This document shows, piece by piece, positions 55,501-64,000 of a stretch of DNA of 64,000 nucleotides. Location of the stretch: the NCBI RefSeq assembly GCF_025351295.1, contig NZ_JANXWD010000048.1, positions 1-64,000 on the forward strand, read 5' to 3'. The notes beneath the pieces were generated by a model, which was given only the letters and a program-made list of their open reading frames with translations, was not told where the DNA came from and did not search any database. Position numbers and translations under genes: made by a program. This DNA is from Phenylobacterium sp. (GTDB taxonomy: Bacteria; Pseudomonadota; Alphaproteobacteria; Caulobacterales; Caulobacteraceae). Position 1 is the first letter of the stretch. Every line of letters begins with the position of its first letter.

Positions 55501-55935
55501 CTAAATACGCCTCTTGTGCGCCGCGTCAAAGGCCGTCAGCGCGCGGCTTAGTTTCGCAGGCGCCGAGAGTTCGAAGGGGTCTGCCGCCAGAAGTGGAACC
55601 GCCACGCCAAGGATCGTCTCGGTTGCAGGGTCCGGCAGGCGTTCGGGGGGTTCCAGGCGCACGACCAGGACCACGTCGCAGAACGCCACCGCGCCCAGCC
55701 TGAGCACATCGACCCCGCGGACCTCGATGAGGCCGCCCAGCGCGTCGGGCGCGCGGCCATAGAGGCGGCCGTCCACCGCCCACAGCAGCACCCGGTCGTC
55801 GGCCACCAGCCGGAACCCATGGTCCAGGGCCCGCAGCGCCAGGTCGCTCTTGCCGGCCCCCGAGGGCCCCTGGATCAGCACGCCGCGCCAGCGGCCCTGC
55901 ATCCGCCGGGCGATCAGCCCCGCGTGCAGGATCAC
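55501..55935 (-). CDS. hprK: HPr kinase/phosphorylase, short C-terminal-domain form
   Basis: A 144-residue HprK lacking the N-terminal domain of Gram-positive enzymes, the usual alphaproteobacterial form. [77 protein letters not shown] shows the Walker A (GPSGAGKS) and the following HPr-binding segment. It phosphorylates HPr on Ser46. Its ATG overlaps the chvG stop (ATGA), so it is read with the two-component system. Confidence 0.93.
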   Translation of the reverse strand: MILHAGLIARRMQGRWRGVLIQGPSGAGKSDLALRALDHGFRLVADDRVLLWAVDGRLYGRAPDALGGLIEVRGVDVLRLGAVAFCDVVLVVRLEPPERLPDPATETILGVAVPLLAADPFELSAPAKLSRALTAFDAAHKRRI

Positions 55936-57542
55936 GGCAGGCCTTCCGGCAGGGTCAGGATGAACAGCGCGCCCAGCACCTGGCCGTCGGCGCCGGTGCG
56001 GTTCTCGGCCCGGAGGCCGCCGCCGTGCGCCTCGGCGATCTGGCGGGCGATGGAGAGGCCCAGGCCCGAGTTGCCGCCGAACGCCGCGCCCTTGGGCCGC
56101 GAGGTGTAGAAGCGCTCGAACACGGTCTCCAGGTTCTCGGGCGGTATGCCGGGGCCGTTGTCGGACACGGTGGCGATGGCCTCGCCCTTGACCCTTAGCA
56201 GGCCAACCGTGACCACGTCGCCGGGCGGGCTGAACGAGCGGGCGTTGTCGATCAGGTTGCGCAGGATCTGGCCCAGCGGGCCCTCGCGGCCCATCACCAT
56301 CGCCGCCGCCATGCCGCCGTGCGGCACGAAGGCCACCCGCACGTCGCCCGCCCGCGTCGTCGCCTGGTAGAGGCTGACGATGTCGCCGATCAGCCGACCC
56401 AGGTCGACCAGCTTCGGCTGGTCCCTGGACAGCTCCGCGTCCAGCCGCGACGCGTTGGAAATGTCGGTGACCAGCCGGTCCAGCCGCTGGATGTCGTTCT
56501 TCAGGATGCCCAGCAGCCGGTCGCGCGCGGCCGGGTCCTGCACCAGATCCAGGGTTTCCACCGCCGAGCGCAGCGAGGTGAGCGGGTTCTTGATCTCGTG
56601 GGCCACGTCGGCGGCGAAGCTCTCGATGGCGTCCATCCGCTCGGACAGCGCGTGGGTCATGTCCTCGAGGCTGCGGGTCAGGTCGCCCACCTCGTCGTCG
56701 CGGCGGGCCAGGTCGGGCAGCGAGATCGCCCGCGACCGGGCCTGGCGCACCCGGTCGGCGGCCCGGGCCAGCCGCAGCACCGGCTGGGCCACCAGGTTGT
56801 TGAGCAGCAGGGACGAGGCCAGGGTCACGGCGATGGCGATCAGGATGAACGGGATCAGCGCCTTGCGCTCGCTGGCGATGATCGCGTCGACGTCATTGGC
56901 CTCCAGGGTCACCACGCCCAGCACCGCGCGCACGTGCTGGATGGGGATCGACACCGACACCACCCGCTCGCCGCCATCGCTCTGCCGCTTGCCGGCCACG
57001 TGGCGGCCCAGCAGGGCCTCGCCGACCTCGAGGGCGAGGGCGCGGCGCACGTCGCGCGCCGAGGGCCCGGCGCGGCGCGGCATCAGGTCCCGCTCGCCGC
57101 GCGCGCGCGCCGCCGGCAGCGCCTTGGACTCCACACGGTCGACCATCCAGTCGCTGTCGGCCACCAGCCGCCCGTGACTGTCGAACAGCCGCGCCCGCTG
57201 GGCGGCCGGATTGGACAGGGTCTGCAGCAGCTCGGTAGCCAGCACCGTATCCATCTGCGGCTCGGGCTCGCCGACCGTGGCGGCCTGGTCGAGGATCGAG
57301 GCGATCAACTCGCCCTGGGTGGTCAGGCTGTCGATGCGGGCGTTGACCAGCCCCTGGCGCAGCTCGTTCAGCACCAGGGCGCCGCCCACCAGGATCGCCA
57401 GGCCCAGCAGGTTCAGCGCCAGGATCAGCCGGCCGAGACGCGACCCCGGCAGCCAGCGGAACCGCGACGCGGCGGCCGCCAGGGCCTGGACGCGCCCCGG
57501 TCTCCCGGTCTCAGCTCTCCCGGTATCGGTAGCCGACGCCAT
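55932..57542 (-). CDS. chvG: ChvG-type sensor histidine kinase
   Basis: A 536-residue membrane kinase of the ChvG/ExoS family. Two membrane segments ([22 protein letters not shown] near 30 and [20 protein letters not shown] near 265) enclose a periplasmic sensor of about 210 residues. HAMP ([19 protein letters not shown]), HisKA ([24 protein letters not shown]) and HATPase ([61 protein letters not shown]) follow. ChvG senses acid/envelope cues. Start ATG 57542 lies inside the end of chvI, a 32-base overlap. Confidence 0.93.
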   Translation of the reverse strand: MASATDTGRAETGRPGRVQALAAAASRFRWLPGSRLGRLILALNLLGLAILVGGALVLNELRQGLVNARIDSLTTQGELIASILDQAATVGEPEPQMDTVLATELLQTLSNPAAQRARLFDSHGRLVADSDWMVDRVESKALPAARARGERDLMPRRAGPSARDVRRALALEVGEALLGRHVAGKRQSDGGERVVSVSIPIQHVRAVLGVVTLEANDVDAIIASERKALIPFILIAIAVTLASSLLLNNLVAQPVLRLARAADRVRQARSRAISLPDLARRDDEVGDLTRSLEDMTHALSERMDAIESFAADVAHEIKNPLTSLRSAVETLDLVQDPAARDRLLGILKNDIQRLDRLVTDISNASRLDAELSRDQPKLVDLGRLIGDIVSLYQATTRAGDVRVAFVPHGGMAAAMVMGREGPLGQILRNLIDNARSFSPPGDVVTVGLLRVKGEAIATVSDNGPGIPPENLETVFERFYTSRPKGAAFGGNSGLGLSIARQIAEAHGGGLRAENRTGADGQVLGALFILTLPEGLP

Positions 57543-58224
57543 AGAGGGTCTCGATCGCGTCGAAATCGGGGTCCACCTCGCGGAACTTCTTCCGCATCCG
57601 CTTGATGTGGCTGTCGATCGTGCGGTCATCCACATAGACCTGATCGTCGTAGGCCGCGTCCATCAGGTTGTCGCGGCTCTTCACGAACCCCGGCCGTTGC
57701 GCCAGCGACTGCAGCAGCAGGAACTCGGTGACGGTCAGCTTGACCGGCTTGCCCTCCCAGAGGCTCTCGTGGCGGGCCGGATCCAGGGTCAGCTTGCCGC
57801 GCTTCAGCGCCCGCGCATTGGTCTCCGCCGAGGCGGTGGGCCCGATGGCCTCCTCGCCCTCGGCGTGGCCCCGACGCAGAACCGCCTTCACGCGTTCGAT
57901 CAGCAGGCGCTGGCTGAACGGCTTGTGCATGTAGTCGTCGGCGCCCAGGTTGAAGCCCAGGATCTCGTCGATCTCCTCGTCCTTGGACGTCAGGATGATC
58001 ACCGGCACCTCGGAGGTCCGGCGCAGGCGCCGCAGCACCTCCATCCCGTCCATCCGCGGCATCTTCACGTCGAGAATGGCCAGGTCCGGCGGATCGTTCT
58101 CCAGCGCGGCCAGGCCGGAGGCGCCGTCGAAATAGGCCTTCACCGTATGGCCGTGGCTTTCCAACGCCAGGCTGACGGAAGTGACGATGTTCTCGTCGTC
58201 GTCCACCAGGGTGATTTTCGCCAT
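57511..58224 (-). CDS. chvI: ChvI-type response regulator
   Basis: A 237-residue OmpR-type regulator. Receiver: [48 protein letters not shown] with the acceptor Asp, [32 protein letters not shown]-binding: [91 protein letters not shown]. The high conservation is characteristic of ChvI. It starts the chvI-chvG-hprK-EIIA-HPr run, and it diverges from an unknown 570-residue gene rather than pckA, the usual alphaproteobacterial neighbour. Confidence 0.95.
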   Translation of the reverse strand: MAKITLVDDDENIVTSVSLALESHGHTVKAYFDGASGLAALENDPPDLAILDVKMPRMDGMEVLRRLRRTSEVPVIILTSKDEEIDEILGFNLGADDYMHKPFSQRLLIERVKAVLRRGHAEGEEAIGPTASAETNARALKRGKLTLDPARHESLWEGKPVKLTVTEFLLLQSLAQRPGFVKSRDNLMDAAYDDQVYVDDRTIDSHIKRMRKKFREVDPDFDAIETLYGVGYRYRES

Positions 58225-58371
58225 CTGAGGTCGATCTCTCCTTTACCCGCGAGGTGGCAGGCTACTGAGCCTTCACCGTGGCCTCAATGGGGCCAGGACG
58301 ATGGCGGCTGAAGTCAACATGACCTTAAGCTTGATAGGACAACGTCGTTCCCTTCCGGGGGGATGCCGTGG

Positions 58372-60084
58372 ATGGACGGGTATAGCGTGCACTTCGAGGT
58401 CTACGTCCGAAAAGTGCCGGGCGCGCCCTGGACGCTTGACCTCGCCACCGAGAACCGCGCCGCCGCCATCGACTCGGCCAACGCGCTGATGGCCGAGGGC
58501 CGGGTGGCCGCGGCCAAGGTCACCAAGGAAACCTACGACGAGCAGACCCGCGAATACCGCGCCGTCGTCATCCTGAAGCTGGGCGCCGCCGACGTGGCCG
58601 GCAAGTCCAGGCCCCAGGCCGAGGCCCAGCCGCTCTGCGTCACCCCGCAGGACCTCTATACCGTCCACGCCCGCGAACGGATCGGCCGCCTGCTGGAGGC
58701 CTGGCTGGAGCGCAACAACGCCACCCCGTTCGAACTGCTGCACCGTCCCGACCTGGTGGAGGCGCTGGAAGCCTCCGGCGCCGACCTGCAGCACGCCATC
58801 CAGAAGATCGCCATCCCGGAGGCTCACGCCCGTTCGATGTCGATCCACGAGATGATCCGGATTTTCCACACCCTGATCGAGCGGACGGTGGAGCGGCTGC
58901 TGAAGGACGCCAAGCGCGGCGCGCTGGTGAACCTGAAGAAGGAGAGCTTCGCCGCCGCCTGCGACCGGCTGGCCACCGACCCGGAGCGCGGCTACCTGCT
59001 GGGCGCGGGCGTCGCCGGGGCCATCTCCGGGGCCGCCAGCTGGGGCGAGAAGGTCACCATGCTGCTGGACCTCGCCGACGAATGGCCCGAACGCGGCCAG
59101 GGCCGCGGCCTGGCGCTGGCGACCATCCAGCAGCCGCTGGCCGAGATCCTCGAGTGCAAGCCCGGCATCAACGAGGTGCTCGGCCGAGGCCACGATCTGG
59201 GCGCCAACCTCGCCGCCATGACCCGCCTGGCCGCCTTCGACACCGTCGACAAGCTGATCCAGGTCGAGCCGGCGGTCGGCAAGGTGATGCCGCAACTCCC
59301 GGCCCTGGCGATGCGGCTGGCTGTCTGGCTCAGCAACGCCACCTTCCAGGACACCCGCGCCGCCATCGGCCGGCGGATCCTGCGCGAGCTGATGGGCCAG
59401 CGGCGGCTGCGGCCCGGCGATGCGGCCGGCGAGATCGACGTGCTGCGTGCGCTCGGCATGTCGCTCACCGCCTCGGCGGGCAAGCTGCTGCCGCTCGAAG
59501 ACGTCCAGGCCGCCTTCACCGCCCGCTCCAAGATGCTGGTGACCGGCGACTTCGTGGAGGCCTACCTGGGCCAGGACATGACCTCCAGGGCAGAGGTCGA
59601 GGCCCTGATCTGGCTGACCGAGAACGTCATCGGGCCCGCCAACAAGCGCCAGGCCGGCGGCTGGCTGAAGGCGGTGATCACCTCGCTCCGCTTCGAGAAG
59701 GACGTGACGATGGGCGATGAGAGCCCGGCCGCCAAGCTGGCGGTCCTGGCCGCCCTGCAGCGCGCCGTCGCCCGCTGCGGCCTTGTGGCCGAGGACTTCC
59801 AGCCGCTGCAGGAGAAGCTGGGCGAGATCGGCGGCGACGTCGAGGCCCGCGCCAAGGTCGCCCAGGGCGTCGCCCGGGCCGACGCGCCCGCCGTGCACCG
59901 TCTGACCGTGCTGCTGAAGCTGGCGGTCGGCGAATCCGCCCCCCTGGGCCCCGCCGCCAACCGCGCCCGCGCCGAGGCGCTCAAGCTGGTGAAACTGGAC
60001 GCAACCCGCGCCGCCCTGGCCGCCGCGCCCGACCAGGTGCAACAGGTCCGCGACCTGATCCAGCAGGCGGGCCTGGCGGCGTAA
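58372..60084 (+). CDS. Large protein of unknown function
   Basis: A 570-residue cytosolic protein. An N-terminal beta-rich module (YSVHFEVYVRKVPGAPWTLDLATENRAAAIDSANALMAEGRVAAAKVTKETYDEQTREYRAVVILKLG) is followed by a mainly helical body rich in Leu, Ala and Glu, with HARERIGRLLEAWLERNNATPFELLHRPDLVEALEASGADLQHA and RTVERLLKDAKRGALVNLKKESFAAACDRLATDPERGYLLGAGVAGAISGAASWGEKVTMLLDLADEWP. A weak coiled coil lies near the end. No catalytic motif or membrane helix is seen. ATG 58372 has GGGGGA nine bases ahead. Divergent from chvI; family unrecognised. Confidence 0.7.
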   Translation: MDGYSVHFEVYVRKVPGAPWTLDLATENRAAAIDSANALMAEGRVAAAKVTKETYDEQTREYRAVVILKLGAADVAGKSRPQAEAQPLCVTPQDLYTVHARERIGRLLEAWLERNNATPFELLHRPDLVEALEASGADLQHAIQKIAIPEAHARSMSIHEMIRIFHTLIERTVERLLKDAKRGALVNLKKESFAAACDRLATDPERGYLLGAGVAGAISGAASWGEKVTMLLDLADEWPERGQGRGLALATIQQPLAEILECKPGINEVLGRGHDLGANLAAMTRLAAFDTVDKLIQVEPAVGKVMPQLPALAMRLAVWLSNATFQDTRAAIGRRILRELMGQRRLRPGDAAGEIDVLRALGMSLTASAGKLLPLEDVQAAFTARSKMLVTGDFVEAYLGQDMTSRAEVEALIWLTENVIGPANKRQAGGWLKAVITSLRFEKDVTMGDESPAAKLAVLAALQRAVARCGLVAEDFQPLQEKLGEIGGDVEARAKVAQGVARADAPAVHRLTVLLKLAVGESAPLGPAANRARAEALKLVKLDATRAALAAAPDQVQQVRDLIQQAGLAA

Positions 60085-60095
60085 GGCCGGCGGTT

Positions 60096-60247
60096 CTCCC
60101 CATGGGGGGAGGTGGCGGCGAAGCCGACGGAGGGGGTCCTCCACGACGGCGACGTAGATGCACGGTCGGCCCTCCGAGGCGCCCGGTCGGAGCTTCCGGG
60201 CGGACCCCCTCACCCGCTCTGCGGGAGCTCCCCCAAGAGGGGGAGCA
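60096..60247. repeat. Long inverted repeat TCTCCCCATGGGG...CCCCCTCACCC (family C)
   Basis: Left arm GTTCTCCCCATGGGGGGAGGTGGCG-GCGAAGCC-GACGGAGGGGGTCC faces right arm GGACCCCCTCACCCGCTCTGCGGGAGCTCCCCCAAGAGGGGGAGCAAC. It fills the gap between convergent genes and shares words with the copies at 31395, 54586 and 62935. Confidence 0.78.
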
Positions 60248-60257
60248 ACTATGGCCT

Positions 60258-61418
60258 CTACAGCCCCAGCACGTCCTTCAGCGCCCCGACCACCCGCGCC
60301 ACGTCCCCGTCCGCCATCCCCGGATAGAGCGGCAGCGACAGGCACCGCGCGTACCAGGCCTCCGCGCCCGGCAGCTCGAGGTCGCCATAGAGGCCGCGGT
60401 AGTAGGGCTGGCGGTGGACCGGAATGTAGTGGACCTGGGTTCCGACGCCCCGCGCCCGGAGCGCGTCGACCACCGCGCGCCGCGAGCGGCCGGCGGCCTC
60501 GAAGTCGATTAGCACGGTCATCAGGTGCAGCACCGGATCGCTCCAGGCCGGCCGCGCGGCGGTCCGCACCAGCGGCGCGAGCGGCGCCAGCGCCTCGCCA
60601 TAGGCCGCCGCCAGCGCGCGGCGCCGCGCGGCGAACCGTGGCAGCTTCTTCAGCTGCGACAGGCCCAGCGCGCAGAGGATGTCCGGCAGCCGGTAGTTGA
60701 AGCCCGGCTCGACCATCTCGTACCACCAGGGGTCCGCCCCATCCGGGCGCACCATGCCGTGGCTGCGCAGCACCCGCAGCCGCTCGGCCAGGGCGGGGTC
60801 GTTGGTGGTGACCATGCCCCCCTCGCCGGTGGCGATGGTCTTGACCGGGTGAAACGAGAAGGTGGCCATGGCCGAATGGCGCACATCGCCGACCGCTTCG
60901 GCCACATTGCCGAATTTCATCGTCGTCCCGACGGCGTGGGGCGCATCTTCCACCAGGACGGCGCCGGCGGCGTGCGCGAGGTCCGCCATCGCCGGAAGCT
61001 CGCAGGCGTCGCCGCGCAGGTGGACCGGCAGCACCGCGCGCAGCCTGCGCCCGCCGACCCGGTCGATCGCCGCGGCCAGGGTCGCCGGCGTCATCAGCCC
61101 GCTGTCCGGATCGACGTCGGCGAACACCACGTCGGCGCCGACGTAGCGGGCGCAGTTGGCGGTGGCCAGGAAGGTGATGCTGGGGGCGATCACGACCTCG
61201 CCCGGCTTCACGTCCAGGGCCAGCATGGCCAGGTGCAGAGCTGCCGTGCCGTTGGCGCAGGCGACCGCGTGGCGCGCGCCCACCGTCTCGGCGAAGGCGC
61301 GCTCGAAGGCTTCGACGGTCGGCCCAGTCGTCAGGAAGTCGCCGCGCAGGGCCTGCGCTACCGCGGCGATATCGTCGTCCTCGATGGTCTGGCGGCCGTA
61401 GGGGAGAACGGCGTCCAT
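60258..61418 (-). CDS. pseC: PseC-type UDP-sugar aminotransferase (DegT family)
   Basis: A 386-residue PLP aminotransferase that installs the 4-amino group in the second step of pseudaminic acid synthesis. LPYGRQTIEDDDIAAVAQALRGDFLTTGPTVEAFERAFAE is the PseC start. HAVACANGTAALHLAML, VEDAPHAVGTTM and the PLP-Lys region ATFSFHPVKTIATGEGGMVTTND are present. It is read after pseB with a 16-base gap. In Caulobacter the pair is FlmA/FlmB, needed for flagellin glycosylation. No other pse gene is in the window. Confidence 0.93.
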   Translation of the reverse strand: MDAVLPYGRQTIEDDDIAAVAQALRGDFLTTGPTVEAFERAFAETVGARHAVACANGTAALHLAMLALDVKPGEVVIAPSITFLATANCARYVGADVVFADVDPDSGLMTPATLAAAIDRVGGRRLRAVLPVHLRGDACELPAMADLAHAAGAVLVEDAPHAVGTTMKFGNVAEAVGDVRHSAMATFSFHPVKTIATGEGGMVTTNDPALAERLRVLRSHGMVRPDGADPWWYEMVEPGFNYRLPDILCALGLSQLKKLPRFAARRRALAAAYGEALAPLAPLVRTAARPAWSDPVLHLMTVLIDFEAAGRSRRAVVDALRARGVGTQVHYIPVHRQPYYRGLYGDLELPGAEAWYARCLSLPLYPGMADGDVARVVGALKDVLGL

Positions 61419-61434
61419 GCTGGCTCGCCCCCTC

Positions 61435-62903
<1,469 letters not shown>

Positions 62904-62934
62904 TAGGGGGAGGCCGGACGACGTTGTGGAGTTG

Positions 62935-62995
62935 CTCCCCCGAGGACCCCCTCCGGCGCCCCCCTCGCTTCGCCACCTCCCCCAACGGGGGAGGA
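62935..62995. repeat. Family C repeat fragment
   Basis: GTTGCTCCCCCGAGGACCCCCTCCGGCGCC and TCGCTTCGCC-ACCTCCCCCAACGGGGGAGG. One arm and part of the centre, between a plus-strand and a minus-strand gene. Confidence 0.7.
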
Positions 62996-63002
62996 ATTGC
63001 GC

Positions 63003-63296
63003 CTATCCGCCCGCCACTTCGTCCATGAACGCCGCCAGCGTCACGTCCAGCTCGGTCACGCCGTCCGCGTCATGCGTCGCGAGCGTCACCTCGACCTTGT
63101 TGTAGACGTTGAACCATTCCGGATGGTGGTCGAGCTTGTCGGCCATCAGGCCCGCACGGGTCATGAAGCCGAACGCTTCGTTGAAGTCCTTGAACTTGAA
63201 GGTGCGGGTGATCGCGTCGCGGTCGCTGTCGACCTTCGCCCATGCCGGCAGCCGCTTGAGCGCCGCCGCGGCCCCGATCTTCGCCGGACGGGTCAC
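63003..63296 (-). CDS. Pterin-4a-carbinolamine dehydratase
   Basis: A 97-residue PCD/DCoH-like protein that recycles 4a-hydroxytetrahydrobiopterin or related pterins. The catalytic [21 protein letters not shown] motif (HH and downstream H) is intact. The start has [17 protein letters not shown]. The GTG start overlaps the HAD gene stop (GTGA). No phenylalanine hydroxylase is in the window; in Caulobacterales the dehydratase may serve elsewhere. Confidence 0.92.
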   Translation of the reverse strand: MTRPAKIGAAAALKRLPAWAKVDSDRDAITRTFKFKDFNEAFGFMTRAGLMADKLDHHPEWFNVYNKVEVTLATHDADGVTELDVTLAAFMDEVAGG

Positions 63297-63952
63297 GCGA
63301 CCGGCTCGGCGTCGAACGTCAGGCCTGTGAGCGCCGAGAGCTCGGCCAGGGTCTGGTCCACGTCCACCACCTTGATCGCCTTCATGCCCAGGCCCGCGGC
63401 CGGCTTGCAGTTGATGCCCAGGTCGTCGAGGTAGATGCAGTTGGCCGGCTCCACCGCCAGCAGCTCGCACATCATCCGGTAGATCCTGGGGTCCGGCTTG
63501 CGGACGCCCGCCTTGCTGCTCTCGATGATGGCGTCGAACAGCGGCATCACCTGGGACATGGCGCCCGCCGCCCGCTGGCCTTCGTCCTGGCCGGGGCTGT
63601 GCGTCGAGACGACGTTATTGGTGATGCAGCCCACCTTGAAGTGCGCCTTGCAGGCCTTGAGCGCCGCCACCATCCGCGGCCGCAGTTCGCCCGACAGCTT
63701 CGGCAGCACGTCCGCGCCCCGGATCGGGAAGCCGAGCGCGGTCGACTCCTCCAGGAACAGCTGGTCGAAGCGGCCGGTGTCGATCTCGTTGCGCTCGAAC
63801 AAGGCCCAGGCGTTCTCGTGGTGGTTCGTCGCGTTCACGCGGCGGATGTGATCCTTCGGCGCCCCCATCTCAGCCTCCAGGCGGTTGAAGGCCTCGAACG
63901 GCGAGGAGGTGAACACCCCGCCGAAATCCCAGATCACCGCCTCGACCGCCAC
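63293..63952 (-). CDS. HAD-family hydrolase
   Basis: A 219-residue haloacid-dehalogenase superfamily phosphatase/hydrolase. Motif I is [17 protein letters not shown], with nucleophile Asp and Gly at the second acidic position (a known subfamily trait). [28 protein letters not shown] (motif III Lys) and [24 protein letters not shown] (motif IV DD) follow. Start GTG 63952 is chosen with GGAG seven bases ahead; a GTG eight codons earlier is possible. It is coupled to the dehydratase gene. The upstream end is close to the window edge. Confidence 0.9.
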   Translation of the reverse strand: MAVEAVIWDFGGVFTSSPFEAFNRLEAEMGAPKDHIRRVNATNHHENAWALFERNEIDTGRFDQLFLEESTALGFPIRGADVLPKLSGELRPRMVAALKACKAHFKVGCITNNVVSTHSPGQDEGQRAAGAMSQVMPLFDAIIESSKAGVRKPDPRIYRMMCELLAVEPANCIYLDDLGINCKPAAGLGMKAIKVVDVDQTLAELSALTGLTFDAEPVA

Positions 63953-64000
63953 ACACCGCTCCTGCACAGAAACCACGCGGCGCGGACGCTAGAGACGCAC

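Noticed and set aside
58273..60726. 817-codon minus-strand frame opposite the unknown large protein
   Set aside because: Antisense shadow. The plus-strand frame has a ribosome site and a protein-like composition, the minus-strand one does not.

Overview
The window is GC-rich alphaproteobacterial chromosome, most likely from the Caulobacteraceae (a Caulobacter- or Phenylobacterium-like organism). The evidence is the ZapA/ZauP pair, the HPr kinase - PTS EIIA/HPr - ChvG/ChvI block, PseB/PseC-type flagellin sugar genes, DUF2794 and DUF2237 genes, and many palindromic intergenic repeats. The genus is an inference from gene content and codon style. Coding density is high. I saw no tRNA, rRNA, CRISPR array, prophage or intact insertion sequence.

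Layout. 1-9.7 kb: transketolase, zauP-zapA, a fatty acid desaturase, a serine hydrolase, a probable 6S RNA, 5-formyltetrahydrofolate cyclo-ligase, a YmdB-like phosphodiesterase, a hybrid histidine kinase, a holin-like membrane protein and a PadR regulator with a palindromic operator. 10-15.2 kb: a tight housekeeping run of dapF, an S26 signal-peptidase-like protein lacking its catalytic residues, mtaB, a TRIC-like channel gene (opposite strand), ftsY and yciB. 15.5-28 kb: mdh, HIT, CitE-like lyase, thpR, a Bax-inhibitor-1 protein, DUF1223, argE, a glycosyltransferase, rfbC, queG, a GST and a cation-efflux protein. 28.7-35.3 kb: the ffh-rpsP-rimM and trmD-rplS translation genes, separated by two tandem acyl-CoA thioesterases and a membrane protein. 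35.5-42.3 kb: a divergent LysR/NAD(P)-sugar-epimerase-like pair, then leuC, leuD and leuB with a decayed toxin-antitoxin pair, a glyoxalase-like gene and a monooxygenase-like gene inserted between them. 42.3-49 kb: a MarR-GNAT fusion, an EVE-domain protein, a PEP-CTERM exported protein, asd, rarD and a 34-residue membrane protein. 49-54.6 kb: a serine hydrolase, a pyridoxal-kinase-like gene, ahcY and an ABC-2 exporter. 54.7-58.2 kb: HPr, EIIA, HPr kinase, ChvG and ChvI on one strand. 58.3-64 kb: a large protein of unknown function, pseC-pseB, and a pterin dehydratase coupled to a HAD hydrolase.

The window joins several cell systems: protein targeting (FtsY and Ffh, but not the SRP RNA), division (ZapA/ZauP), leucine, lysine/threonine and arginine synthesis, tRNA modification (MtaB, TrmD, QueG), and an envelope/carbon-status signalling cluster. 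Short intergenic spaces are often filled by one of about five palindromic repeat families. Several genes take their stop codons from these repeats.

I did not find a clear new defence or mobile system. The strongest unusual items are the catalytically dead signal-peptidase-like protein, the broken toxin-antitoxin pair inside the leucine cluster, two overlapping micro-ORFs before ffh, the 34-residue membrane-protein gene with its own terminator, the unknown 570-residue protein next to ChvGI, and the repeat families.
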